A stretch of 60,178 nucleotides of DNA, from NCBI RefSeq assembly GCF_002929215.1, contig NZ_PJII01000026.1:1-60178 (forward strand). The letters run 5' to 3'. Source of the stretch: Arthrobacter sp. ZGTC412 (GTDB lineage: Bacteria; Actinomycetota; Actinomycetes; Actinomycetales; Micrococcaceae). The position numbers were made by a program, and so were the translations under genes. This document shows, one piece after another, positions 16,663-25,052 of this stretch. The notes beneath the pieces are model-generated. The model was not told where the DNA came from and did not search any database. It was given only the letters and a program-made list of their open reading frames with translations. Every line of letters begins with the position of its first letter. Within the stretch, counting starts at the first letter, position 1.

Positions 16663-18492
16663 GTGACCTACACACGTGCGCAGAGCTTCACCACCCGGCC
16701 CACCCTCCAGGGCACGTTTGGCATGACCGCCTCCACCCACTGGTTGGCAACTGCCTCGGCCCAGGCGGTGCTGGAGCGGGGCGGGAATGCCTTCGACGCT
16801 GCCGTCGCCGGGGCATTTGTCCTGCACGTGGTCGAACCGCACCTGAACGGTCCCGGTGGGGACATGACGGGTGTGTTTGTCACCGCCGGCCACCCTGCCG
16901 AACCCGCCGTGCTGATGGGGCAGGGCCCTGCTCCGGCCGCGGCAACCCGGGAGCATTACCTGGCCGAAGGGCTGGAACTGGTGCCCGGCGCCGGTGCGCT
17001 CGCCGCTGCCGTCCCGGCCGCCGTCGACGCCTGGTTGCTCCTCCTGCGCGACCACGGCACCTGGGAACTGGCGGACGTGCTGTCCTTCGCCATCGGCTAC
17101 GCCCGCCACGGCCACCCGGTTCTGGACCGCGTCGGCAGCACCATCGCCTCCGTGGCGGGGCTCTTCACCGAGCATTGGCCGACGTCGGCCGCGCTTTGGA
17201 TGCCGGACGGGAAAGTCCCAGCGGGCGGAGACATCGTGAAGAACCTTGCCTACGCCGGTGTCCTCGAGCGGCTCATCGCAGCCGGAGAGCCGGCAGCGGG
17301 GGAGGACGCCGGGTCACGGGAAGCGCGAATCGACGCCGCGCGGGTGGAATGGCGCGAGGGTTTCGTTGCCACGGCAGCCGTCGCGTTCCTCGCCGAGCCG
17401 CACCGCCACTCCTCCGGCACGGATCATGCAGGCGTCATCACGGAAGCGGACTTCGCCGGATGCTCGGCAGGCTACGAACCCGCCGCCACCCTGGAATTCC
17501 GCGGTTACACAATTGCCAAAACCGGGCCCTGGGGACAGGGGCCGGCGCTGCTCCAGACGCTCGGGATCCTGGACGGGTTCGACGACGAGTACCTGGACCC
17601 GTCCACTACCCTCGGCGCGCACACCATCCTGGAGGCGCAGAAGCTGGCCATCGCGGACCGCGAGGCGTACTACGGTGACGCCGCGGTGCCGTTGGCTTAC
17701 CTGTTGAGTCCGGAGTACGCGGCCGAGCGGCGGCAGTTGATTGGCAAGCAGGCGTCACACGAGTTCCGACCCGGCCGGGTGCCCGGCCACGAGCCCTTCA
17801 TTCCGCCGCTGCGCACGGAGTACCTCCCGCCGTCGCTCGCTGAACGCGGCGAAAATGCCTTCGCTGGCGTCGGCGAGCCCACTGTTATGCCCACCGGGGA
17901 GACGCGCGGGGACACCTGCCACATCGACGTCGTGGACCAGTGGGGAAACATGGTTTCAGCCACCCCATCCGGAGGCTGGCTCCAGTCATCCCCGACCATC
18001 TCGGAGCTGGGCTTTTGCCTGGGCACACGGCTCCAGATGACGTGGCTCGAGGACAAAGCCCCGTCCACCCTTACCCCCGGCAAACGCCCGCGCACCACGC
18101 TGACGCCCACGCTGGTGCTGAGGGACGGCAAGGCGGTGGCTGCCATCGGATCGCCGGGAGGCGACCAACAGGACCAGTGGCAGCTGCTGTACCTGCTGCG
18201 CACGATCGTGGGCGGCTACGAGCCCCAACAGGCCATCGACGCCCCCGCCTTCCACACAACGTCCATCCCCGGATCGTTCTGGCCGCGCACGTGGACGCCG
18301 GGCGGTGTTGTTGTTGAAGACCGCCTCGGCGATGAGGTGATCACCGAGCTCGAAGAGCGCGGGCACGTGGTTACCCGGGCAGGGGATTGGGCTTTGGGCC
18401 GGCTCTCAGCAGTGGTGCGTGACCCCGAAACGGGAATTTTGAAGGCCGCCGCCAACCCAAGGGGAGCGCAGGGCTACGCCGCGGGACGCTGA
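16663..18492 (+). CDS. gamma-glutamyltransferase family protein
   Basis: A 609-residue Ntn-hydrolase. The GTG at 16663 with GGAAAG upstream starts at the family N terminus (MTASTHWLATASAQAVLERGGNAFDAAVA); longer frames overlap the subtilase. The large subunit contains NGPGGDMTGVF. The expected autocleavage nucleophile is Thr418 in RGDTCHIDVVDQWGNMVSATPSGG, and the small subunit has AIGSPGGDQQDQW and HTTSIPGSFWP. Canonical enzymes read T-T-H at the nucleophile, while this has T-C-H. There is no signal peptide, unlike periplasmic GGT, so a cytoplasmic acylase or hydrolase role on gamma-glutamyl compounds is possible. It ends 15 bases before the convergent HemA-family gene. Confidence 0.87.
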   Translation: MTYTRAQSFTTRPTLQGTFGMTASTHWLATASAQAVLERGGNAFDAAVAGAFVLHVVEPHLNGPGGDMTGVFVTAGHPAEPAVLMGQGPAPAAATREHYLAEGLELVPGAGALAAAVPAAVDAWLLLLRDHGTWELADVLSFAIGYARHGHPVLDRVGSTIASVAGLFTEHWPTSAALWMPDGKVPAGGDIVKNLAYAGVLERLIAAGEPAAGEDAGSREARIDAARVEWREGFVATAAVAFLAEPHRHSSGTDHAGVITEADFAGCSAGYEPAATLEFRGYTIAKTGPWGQGPALLQTLGILDGFDDEYLDPSTTLGAHTILEAQKLAIADREAYYGDAAVPLAYLLSPEYAAERRQLIGKQASHEFRPGRVPGHEPFIPPLRTEYLPPSLAERGENAFAGVGEPTVMPTGETRGDTCHIDVVDQWGNMVSATPSGGWLQSSPTISELGFCLGTRLQMTWLEDKAPSTLTPGKRPRTTLTPTLVLRDGKAVAAIGSPGGDQQDQWQLLYLLRTIVGGYEPQQAIDAPAFHTTSIPGSFWPRTWTPGGVVVEDRLGDEVITELEERGHVVTRAGDWALGRLSAVVRDPETGILKAAANPRGAQGYAAGR

Positions 18493-18507
18493 GCCCCCCT
18501 TACCGCA

Positions 18508-19860
18508 CTACACAACCAGCTTCTCGGACATGTTCCGCCTAAACTCGGGCGGAACATTAGGGTCGACGCTGATGCCAAAGAGTGCCTCCAAAGCGGCTGT
18601 GTACTCGTCATGACGGCCCGCAGCAGCCATCTCCCTGGCGCGGACCGCGGGCGTGTGGAGTAGCTGATGCACCAAGCGCCGCATCGCCATTGTGGTTTCC
18701 TCAACCGAGGTACTTGATCCACTACGTTTTCTGAGGTGTTCTACTTCGTGGTTGAGAACCGTCTGCAGGTGGTGGCGCAGGGCGACAATGGAGGCGTCGA
18801 TTGCGCGTACTTTTTCCTGTTGAGAAAAACGGCCCGCTGCTTCCCTGATGAGGGTTAGGGCGAGCTGAAGTTCCGCCGCGTCCGCCTGCGGGGCGGCTTG
18901 GCGAACTGACTCAAGGGTTACCAGGTCAATGCCTGTCAGGTCAGCAACGGCAGAATCGAAGTCACGGTTGGGGGCGAGATCCACAACCACAAGCCGGCTG
19001 TTATTCCGCCTCGGTGCAATCATCGTGGCATCGATGCGCGTTCCGCTGCCGCTGCAGCCAATAACAATGTCTGCCTGGCCGATGGCTGCATCCAGCTCGG
19101 CTGCCGTAAGGGCCTTCACTCCCCGGGCGGCGGCGAATGCCGTTGCCCGGCCTGAGCGGGAAAAGACGGCGACATCTGAACACTGCCCCCTTAGCAGCAG
19201 ATCCAAGATGCAGGCGGCGTAGGACCCGCTGCCAATCAGGACTACTGAAAGGTCAGAGAGCGCTGCCGGCCTTAGTCGGGAGGCGGCCAGTTCGACGGCC
19301 ACCGAAGCTACCGACCTTCCTGCACTGCCAAGGCGGGTCCGTGCTCCCACCTCTTTAGCAGTCCGGGAAGCCGCCTGGAATAGGCGGACCAGCCGTCCAG
19401 TTGTGGTGCCTGCGGCCTGGGCAGTGGCCAACGCGCGCCGGACTTGGCCAGCAATTTCACGTTCACCCACAACGAGGGAATCCAGACCGCATCCGACAGC
19501 AAACAGATGTTCCGCTACCGCAGAACCCTCGTGGTACTCGAATAGTGCTTGCAAGTCGGTCAGCGGAAGGCCGGAACAGCAGCTCACCGCTTCCAGTGCG
19601 TCCGAGCGTGCCTTTGCGGCGTTACATTCAGCGGAAATTTCACAGTAAATCTCGAAGCGATTGCACGTGGACAGAACTACACAGCCTGACACGGCTGTAC
19701 TGGCATCTAGCAGCGTTCGAGCAATAGTTGAGGACGCTGAGTGCAGCGTGGCAGTGGAATCAGGGGGGAAGTACCGGTACCGCGCGGCGAGCACCAACAG
19801 GGCCGGAGTGCTCGATGCACCCTGAAAGCTCGGATTCACCGTAGGAAACGTTTCTTCCAT
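18508..19860 (-). CDS. hemA: glutamyl-tRNA reductase family protein (HemA)
   Basis: A 450-residue HemA-family protein. The N-terminal catalytic domain has VVLSTCNRFEIYCE with the nucleophile Cys66. The SLVVGEREIAGQVRRALATAQ helix, the NADPH domain (SVVLIGSGSYAACILDLLL), the IVIGCSGSG motif and the C-terminal dimerisation spine with LVHQLLHTP are all present. The enzyme reduces Glu-tRNA(Glu) to glutamate-1-semialdehyde for tetrapyrrole synthesis. The N terminus (EETFPTVNPSFQGASSTPALLVLAARYRYFP) departs from the usual actinobacterial VLFSLVATHADI form. No other heme gene lies nearby, so it is probably a second, diverged copy. The start has GGGGGG upstream. Confidence 0.85.
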   Translation of the reverse strand: MEETFPTVNPSFQGASSTPALLVLAARYRYFPPDSTATLHSASSTIARTLLDASTAVSGCVVLSTCNRFEIYCEISAECNAAKARSDALEAVSCCSGLPLTDLQALFEYHEGSAVAEHLFAVGCGLDSLVVGEREIAGQVRRALATAQAAGTTTGRLVRLFQAASRTAKEVGARTRLGSAGRSVASVAVELAASRLRPAALSDLSVVLIGSGSYAACILDLLLRGQCSDVAVFSRSGRATAFAAARGVKALTAAELDAAIGQADIVIGCSGSGTRIDATMIAPRRNNSRLVVVDLAPNRDFDSAVADLTGIDLVTLESVRQAAPQADAAELQLALTLIREAAGRFSQQEKVRAIDASIVALRHHLQTVLNHEVEHLRKRSGSSTSVEETTMAMRRLVHQLLHTPAVRAREMAAAGRHDEYTAALEALFGISVDPNVPPEFRRNMSEKLVV

Positions 19861-20022
19861 TGCTGTTTTCCCCCCGAGAGAAATCCATCTACTGACGCAG
19901 TGGGTCGCACCACTGCCTGTGCGACAGCGTCGTTTAGCAACCTTTGGAAATTCTTGAGAGGACGTAGATGTCCTAGTTCGACAGGTGGTGCAAGGGCCCG
20001 ACACAGGAATGGCCTCAGATGT

Positions 20023-20064
20023 CAATGGCCCCGGACCCAGCCGAAGCTGGGTCCGGGGCCATTG
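20023..20064. terminator. strong hairpin with a 19-bp stem, between DUF4383 and hemA genes
   Basis: A perfect 19-base stem (20023-20041 with 20046-20064, core GGCCCCGGACCC/GGGTCCGGGGCC) closes on a CGAA tetraloop. It lies 36 bases after the stop of the DUF4383 gene, on the upstream side of the HemA gene, so it probably ends the DUF4383 transcript and insulates hemA. It lacks a long U tract. Confidence 0.8.
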
Positions 20065-20100
20065 CCATGGTCCGGCCGGGTTTGGCGCGGAAAGGCTGCC

Positions 20101-20553
20101 TTAAGCGCGGGCCTTGGCATGGCCCTTGGTGAGGACCAAAGCTAGGGCAACCATGCCGACGCCGAGCAGCAGGTGGAGGATGTTGTCAGCACCGTTCACC
20201 GGCACGAAGTTGCCTGCGGTGTCCTGGGGGATCACCAGGCCGTAGACGAAGAGGACGAGGTAGATGATGCCGCCGTAGAGGAGGAAGGAGCGGGCGCCCG
20301 ACGCGGTCCTGGCCAGCACGATGCCGGCCACGCCGAAGAGCAGGTGGACGATGTTGTGCAGGGCCGAGACCTGGAAGAGGCCCAGCAGCAGTGCCTCGGA
20401 GTGGTGGCCGGCGAAGTGCAGTTGGTCGTAGTTGCCCGTGATCCCCGGGACGAAGCCCAGGACGCCAACAAGCAGGAACACTGCACCCACAGCCAGCGAT
20501 GCCTTCTGCACGTTGGTCCGGGTTGCCGTACCGGTGTTCGTTGGTGTTGCCAT
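20101..20553 (-). CDS. DUF4383 four-helix membrane protein (copy 1)
   Basis: A 150-residue integral membrane protein with four predicted helices: ASLAVGAVFLLVGVLGFVPGI, LLGLFQVSALHNIVHLLFGVAGI, SFLLYGGIIYLVLFVYGLV and ILHLLLGVGMVALALVL. The HNIVHLLFGV and DNILHLLLGV segments are the DUF4383 hallmark. AGGAGATCACC precedes the ATG. Its function is unknown; the family is common in actinobacteria and often sits among stress-response membrane genes. A paralogue lies at 46630-47091. Its leader carries an unusual 11-base inverted repeat, described separately. Confidence 0.88.
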   Translation of the reverse strand: MATPTNTGTATRTNVQKASLAVGAVFLLVGVLGFVPGITGNYDQLHFAGHHSEALLLGLFQVSALHNIVHLLFGVAGIVLARTASGARSFLLYGGIIYLVLFVYGLVIPQDTAGNFVPVNGADNILHLLLGVGMVALALVLTKGHAKARA

Positions 20554-20565
20554 GGTGATCTCCTG

Positions 20566-20645
20566 AATGCGATATGTGTTTATGAGTCAGCTGGTTTGCC
20601 TGCCGACCCAAAGGGTTATGCCAGCAATTCGGGCCATATCGCATT
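20566..20645 (-). promoter_or_regulatory. structured leader or paired operators upstream of DUF4383 copy 1
   Basis: AATGCGATATG (20566-20576) and CATATCGCATT (20635-20645) are perfect 11-base inverted arms. The arm near the gene abuts the AGGAG ribosome site (20561-20565 region). Nested inside are GCTGG/CCAGC (20590-20594 and 20621-20625) and ACCC-AAA-GGGT (20606-20616). The distal arm contains GATAT, which could also serve as a -10 element, with TTGTGG about 19 bases upstream. It is therefore either a folded 5' untranslated region or a pair of DNA-binding sites. Confidence 0.5.
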
Positions 20646-20716
20646 TCGGATGGGTTGTTGCCACAACAATTTGAAAAGGGGCGGGCACAGAGAAAGGCGC
20701 GTGCTGCCGTCGCACT

Positions 20717-21523
20717 CTATTTGGGTGCCTCGGCAAGGCCCGCGGCCTGGCTGGCTTCCGCCCGCTCCCAGTGCCGACGGAGCAATTCCGCCAGCCTCTG
20801 GGGCTCGATCCGGTGCGGAGGGTCGAAGTGGTGGCGCTTGGGGAACACTTCCAGATGGAAGTCCGGGAAGAAGACCCGAGCCAGCCGGCTGCCAATCTCA
20901 CCGTAGCCATCCGGGTTGCTGAGGCCGCCCAAGGCAAAGAACACCGGCGGGCGGAAGGCGGCAAGGCGGGCCCTGTCCAGGTCATAGTTCCTGAAATTCC
21001 GCAGGAAGGCTTTGATACCCTCGGGCCGTGTTGCCATCCACGACGGCGGAGGCCCCGGCGGTGGCGGCGGAAGGACGACGCCGGGCTTGACTCCCAGGCT
21101 CGTGAAGGCGGGCAGGAGCTGCTCCGGGGGGAGCACTTCCAACCGCCCGTACTCCTTCCAGAGTTCCGCGTGCGCGGGGCTCCAGTCCCAGCTTCCAGCC
21201 CAGGCGGGCTCAAGCAGCGCCAGGCTGAGCAGCCTGTCAGGGTGCTTCGCGGCTAACGCCAGAGCCACCGCCCCGCCGCCGGAGTAGCCGACAAGGTGGA
21301 ATGTCTGCCATCCGAGGGCATCTGCCTCGCGCAGTACGCCGTCGATTTCGGTGTCCAGGCTCCAGCCAACCGGAGGTTCGTTGTCCGCGTAGAGTTCCAG
21401 ATCCTTGGCGACAGCCTGTACATCGGGCCCAAGGGCTTCAATCAGTGCACCGTACGCAGGCTGCGCGGGGAGAATCGCGCCTGGAAGCAGGATGACTCGA
21501 GTCCGACCCATAAACCGAACCAT
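20717..21523 (-). CDS. alpha/beta hydrolase
   Basis: A 268-residue protein from the ATG at 21523; the ATG 12 bases on (21511) is equally plausible because neither has a clear ribosome site. VILLPGAILPAQ is the first strand and oxyanion region, FHLVGYSGGGAVALALAAKHPDR carries the nucleophile Ser81 in a G-Y-S-G-G elbow, and HHFDPPHR near the C terminus supplies the probable catalytic histidine. A proline-rich loop (VVLPPPPPGPPPSW) occupies the cap position. The substrate is unknown. It lies upstream of the DUF4383 gene on the same strand with a 163-base gap. Confidence 0.82.
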   Translation of the reverse strand: MVRFMGRTRVILLPGAILPAQPAYGALIEALGPDVQAVAKDLELYADNEPPVGWSLDTEIDGVLREADALGWQTFHLVGYSGGGAVALALAAKHPDRLLSLALLEPAWAGSWDWSPAHAELWKEYGRLEVLPPEQLLPAFTSLGVKPGVVLPPPPPGPPPSWMATRPEGIKAFLRNFRNYDLDRARLAAFRPPVFFALGGLSNPDGYGEIGSRLARVFFPDFHLEVFPKRHHFDPPHRIEPQRLAELLRRHWERAEASQAAGLAEAPK

Positions 21524-21769
21524 ACGCCCGCGCCGGCTGTCCTGACAGCCCAGATGATGAGGCACCACAGAGTCTCTGCACGGGCAGTGGTAAGCGGCGC
21601 CCGAAATCTCGTGTAGAGTCATTCTTGTTGTTGTGTTTATGCAGTTGGTAGTTCAGGCAGTACGCACGGTCGAAAGTCCGTGTTCTTCTGAAGTAGCGGT
21701 TTTGAACACCCCACACCGGAGGACCCGAAAGTCGGGACTTTTCCTCCACCTTCACGAAGGACAAAAATA

Positions 21770-21973
21770 ATGGCTACTGGTACCGTCAAATGGTTTAACG
21801 CTGAAAAGGGCTTCGGCTTCATTTCCCCCGATGACTCCTCACAGGACGTTTTCGCACACTACTCTGCGATCGCTTCCTCCGGCTTCCGCTCACTCGAAGA
21901 GAACCAGAAGGTCTCCTTCGAAACCGAGCAGGGCCCCAAGGGTCCCCAGGCCGTAAACATCCAGTCCCTCTAA
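21770..21973 (+). CDS. cspA: cold-shock protein, CspA family
   Basis: A 67-residue single cold-shock domain. [20 protein letters not shown] contains RNP1 (KGFGFI) and DVFAHYSAI contains RNP2-like residues, completing the five-strand nucleic-acid-binding barrel. It binds single-stranded RNA and DNA as an RNA chaperone. A long apparent 5' leader (about 150 bases, 21615-21769) with GAAGGAC before the ATG is typical of cold-regulated csp genes. A strong terminator follows at 22013-22045, so the gene is monocistronic. Confidence 0.95.
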   Translation: MATGTVKWFNAEKGFGFISPDDSSQDVFAHYSAIASSGFRSLEENQKVSFETEQGPKGPQAVNIQSL

Positions 21974-22012
21974 TTTTTTAGAGAAACTGGGGCCTTAGGG
22001 TTTCAAAGTTTG

Positions 22013-22045
22013 AAAGCAGGGCCGGTCATTGACCGGCCCTGCTTT
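22013..22045 (+). terminator. terminator of the cold-shock gene
   Basis: AAAGCAGGGCCGGTCA (22013-22028) pairs with its complement at 22030-22045 and ends in TTTTGCTTT. It is a textbook intrinsic terminator 40 bases after the cspA stop, and may also serve the convergent GntR gene. Confidence 0.88.
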
Positions 22046-22125
22046 TGCTTTAACCCTGCTGTGCCACCAACGCCGAAGCGCGGGAAGAGGGCCATGCTTT
22101 CTGACAGGCCCAACCGCCGCCGTGA

Positions 22126-22860
22126 CTAGTGCAGCCCCATCGCGTTCCGCACCTCATCGAGGATATGGTGCATGGCGGCCTCAGCAGCGACGGCATCCCC
22201 GCCTGCGACGGCCGCTGCAACATCCTCGTGCGCCTGAAGTGCTTCGTTGCGCGGCTTGAACGGCATAAGCCCCTGCTTGGTGCGGCTGGTCAGCACCTCT
22301 GCCACCATTCCTTCGAGCGCAAAGAACATCTCGTTGCCGCAGCTCTGCAGCAGCAGGCAGTGGAACTCGATGTCCGCCGCCAGAAACGCCTCCAGCTCGC
22401 CGGCTTCGCCCAGGCGGCGAAGGTCGGCGGCGAGGGAAGTGAGCTTCGCCCGCTCGGCGGCACTCGCCCGGCGTGCGGCGCCCGCCGCGGCGATGGGTTC
22501 GACGGCGATGCGCAGCTCCGTGAGGCTGCTGTACTGGATCTCGCGCCGGTCCGAGGCGAGCCGCCAGCGCACCAGCTTCGGATCGAAGACGTTCCAGAAC
22601 CTGCGCTCCTGCACCACAATGCCCACCCGCCGGCGCGAGTAGACCAGGTTCATCGACTCCAGGACCTTCATGGTGTCCCTGGCCACGGTGCGGGAAATCC
22701 CGTACTCCTGCTGAAGCCCCTCCAGCGTGAGGCGGCTTCCGGGCGGCAGGCCGCCGGAAGCGATGGCAATGCCAACCGCCTCCACAACGCGTCCCTGCAT
22801 CGCGGGGGAGGCCCCGCCGTCGTGCGCGGTATCCGCGTCCTGTCGTGTCGCCGTCGACAT
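22126..22860 (-). CDS. GntR-family regulator of the FadR/FCD type, gluconate module
   Basis: A 244-residue regulator. The second of two adjacent ATGs (22860) is preferred because of AGGCAGGA spacing. The N-terminal wHTH contains LEGLQQEYGISRTVARDTMKVLESMNLVYSRRRVGIVV. The C-terminal FCD domain has LRIAVEPIAAAGAARRAS, FLAADIEFHCLLLQSCGNEMF and AHEDVAAAVAGGDA, with metal-type Asp and His positions (D..H, H). It is divergent from gluconokinase and the GntP permease, so it most likely represses them and responds to gluconate or a gluconate phosphate (inference from family and context). Confidence 0.87.
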   Translation of the reverse strand: MSTATRQDADTAHDGGASPAMQGRVVEAVGIAIASGGLPPGSRLTLEGLQQEYGISRTVARDTMKVLESMNLVYSRRRVGIVVQERRFWNVFDPKLVRWRLASDRREIQYSSLTELRIAVEPIAAAGAARRASAAERAKLTSLAADLRRLGEAGELEAFLAADIEFHCLLLQSCGNEMFFALEGMVAEVLTSRTKQGLMPFKPRNEALQAHEDVAAAVAGGDAVAAEAAMHHILDEVRNAMGLH

Positions 22861-22916
22861 CATTCCTGCCTTTCCCAGCGCCTGCGCGCGGTACCAGCAT
22901 ACCGAAAGAAGACACA

Positions 22917-22973
22917 AAGGTATGACTTGTGACGCCTAAAGATAGTATCTATGGAGGTAAATGGTGATACCTT
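22917..22973. promoter_or_regulatory. dyad-symmetric operator region of the gluconate module
   Basis: AAGGTATGAC (22917-22926) and GTGATACCTT (22964-22973) are inverted arms matching at nine of ten positions. The palindrome AGATAGTATCT (22940-22950) lies between them. Both dyads share the same centre, base 22945. The set lies between the divergent regulator (start 22860) and gluconokinase (start 23051) genes. It probably forms two or three regulator binding sites. Confidence 0.55.
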
Positions 22974-23050
22974 ATCTCCAGCGCACTTCCTGAAGCTGCG
23001 CAAACGAGCTTTCTTCACTAAGCCAACGGCGTCTTCTTCGGAGGTAAAAC

Positions 23051-23587
23051 ATGCAGTACCCAGCCACGCACCTGGTGGTGATGGGCGTTGCCGGTTCCGG
23101 CAAGTCCACCATTGCGGCAGCACTCTCCCAGCAGCTTGGCTGGGCCTGCGCCGAAGCGGACGAATTCCACCCGCAGGCCAACATCCAAAAGATGAGCCAG
23201 GGCATCCCGCTGCAGGACGAGGACCGCTGGCCGTGGCTGCAGGAAATCCAAAACTGGATGACCGCAAAGGCTCAGGCCGGCCACAGCACGGTTCTTACGT
23301 GCTCAGCCCTCAAGCAGAGCTACCGGCAGCTGCTGGCCCGGGCGGAGGGCCGGGTCCTGTTCCTTCACCTTCACGGCGAGGCGGACCTGATCGGCCAGCG
23401 CATGCAGGGCCGTGAAGGCCACTTTATGCCGCCCACGCTCCTTCCCAGCCAGCTGGCCACGCTCGAACCACTGAGTGACGAGGAACTGGCCGCAGGCAGC
23501 CTCCGCCTGGACATTTCCAAGTCCCCGGAAGAGCTGGTCAAGACCATCATCGCCGCGCTGCAGCTCCCTCCTGACCACGCATCCTAA
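23051..23587 (+). CDS. gntK: gluconokinase
   Basis: A 178-residue P-loop kinase of the GntK family. Walker A is GVAGSGKST (12-20). EADEFHPQANIQKMSQGIPLQDEDRWPWL is the gluconate-binding signature, VLTCSALKQSYRQLL and the GREGHFMPPTLLPSQLATLEPL lid also match. It phosphorylates D-gluconate to 6-phosphogluconate, feeding the pentose phosphate pathway. CGGAGGTAAAAC precedes the ATG. It is followed after 50 bases by the permease gene, forming an uptake and activation operon. Confidence 0.95.
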   Translation: MQYPATHLVVMGVAGSGKSTIAAALSQQLGWACAEADEFHPQANIQKMSQGIPLQDEDRWPWLQEIQNWMTAKAQAGHSTVLTCSALKQSYRQLLARAEGRVLFLHLHGEADLIGQRMQGREGHFMPPTLLPSQLATLEPLSDEELAAGSLRLDISKSPEELVKTIIAALQLPPDHAS

Positions 23588-23637
23588 GCACTTTTCGCCT
23601 CCCTAATCCCCAATAATTTCTGTTTCAAAGGAGAACC

Positions 23638-25041
23638 ATGGTCATCGAAGGATGGACCCAAACGCTGGGAGCAGGCCCCCTGCTGCTCATCGCTGCGGCC
23701 GCGATTGCCGCGCTGCTGTTCCTCATCATCAAGCTGCGGATGCACGCGTTGGTCGCCTTGATCGTCATCAGCCTCGCCACTGCTTTTGCAACCGGAATCC
23801 CCGCCAACCAAGTGGTGCCGGTGCTGATCAACGGCTTCGGTACAACACTGGGCACTGTGGCCCTCCTCGTCGGCCTGGGTGCGATGCTCGGCCGCATCGT
23901 CGAAACCAGCGGCGGCGCCAAGGTCCTGGCCGACTACCTGATCGGCGTCTTCGGCGAAAAACGGGCCCCGTTCGCGCTGGGCCTCGCGTCCCTGATCTTC
24001 GGCTTCCCCATCTTCTTCGACGCCGGCCTGGTAGTTATGCTGCCCGTCGTCTTCGCCGTCGCCCACCGGCTGGGCGGGGGAGTGCTCCGCTACGGCCTGC
24101 CCGCAGCCGGCGCGTTCTCCGTGATGCACATCTTCCTGCCGCCGCACCCGGGCCCGGTCTCTGCCGCCGCCTTCTTCGAAGCCAATATCGGCCTTGTGAT
24201 GATTGCCGGCCTCATCGTCGCCATCCCCACCTGGTACGTCACGGCCTACCTCTTCGGCCTCTACACCGGCAAGAAGCTGGTCCTGCCCGTGCCGGAACTG
24301 CTGGGCCACGCCAGCGCCGAAGCCGAGTCACACCCCCCGCGTTTCCGCACCATCGTGGGCCTGCTGCTCCTGCCGCTTCTCCTGATCTTCATGAACACCG
24401 GCCTGAACACGCTGGCCTCCTCCAACGTCCTGCCCGAGGGTGTCAAGGACGAACAGTGGTACCAGATCCTCCGCACCATCGGTGAAACCCCCGTTGCCCT
24501 GCTGATCGCCGTCCTGGTGGCCGTGTTCGTCCTGGGCAAGCGCCGGGGAACAGACGCCGGCGCCATCGAAAAACTGCTCGAGTCCTCCCTGGGCCCGGTC
24601 TGCTCCGTCATCCTCATCACAGGTGCAGGCGGCATGTTCGGCGGCGTCCTGCGCACCTCCGGCATCGGCGCCGCACTGGCCGATGTCCTGGGCGACCTGG
24701 GCATCCCGCTGATCCTGGCCGGCTTCCTGATCTCCGCCATCCTGCGTATCGCCCAGGGCTCTGCCACGGTGGCCTTGACCACCACCGCCGGCCTCATCGC
24801 CCCGGCTGTTGCGCTGGCCGGCCTGAACGGGATGCAGGTTGCCGCGCTGGTGATCGCTGTGGCCGCCGGCTCCGTGGTGGTCTCCCACGTCAACGACTCC
24901 GGCTTCTGGCTGGTGGGCCGCTTCTTCGGCATGGACGTCAAGACGACATTGAAGACCTGGACCGTGATGGAAACCCTCATCGGTGTGATGGGCTTCGCCA
25001 TCGCCGCCGTGATCTTCCTGCTCGCCGGCCTGGCGGGCTAG
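23638..25041 (+). CDS. gntP: gluconate:H+ symporter, GntP family
   Basis: A 467-residue membrane protein with about 12-14 helices. The family pattern is clear: ALVALIVISLATAFATGIPANQVVPVLINGFGTTLG, GLGAMLGRIVETSGGAKVLADYLIG, GFPIFFDAGLVVMLPVVFAVA, FLPPHPGPVSAAAFFEANIG and the C-terminal VVSHVNDSGFWLVGRFFGMDVKTTLKTWTVMETLIG. AAAGGAGAACC precedes the ATG. It imports gluconate for the kinase encoded just upstream. A perfect hairpin follows the stop. Confidence 0.95.
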   Translation: MVIEGWTQTLGAGPLLLIAAAAIAALLFLIIKLRMHALVALIVISLATAFATGIPANQVVPVLINGFGTTLGTVALLVGLGAMLGRIVETSGGAKVLADYLIGVFGEKRAPFALGLASLIFGFPIFFDAGLVVMLPVVFAVAHRLGGGVLRYGLPAAGAFSVMHIFLPPHPGPVSAAAFFEANIGLVMIAGLIVAIPTWYVTAYLFGLYTGKKLVLPVPELLGHASAEAESHPPRFRTIVGLLLLPLLLIFMNTGLNTLASSNVLPEGVKDEQWYQILRTIGETPVALLIAVLVAVFVLGKRRGTDAGAIEKLLESSLGPVCSVILITGAGGMFGGVLRTSGIGAALADVLGDLGIPLILAGFLISAILRIAQGSATVALTTTAGLIAPAVALAGLNGMQVAALVIAVAAGSVVVSHVNDSGFWLVGRFFGMDVKTTLKTWTVMETLIGVMGFAIAAVIFLLAGLAG

Positions 25042-25052
25042 TTTCCCCCAAC

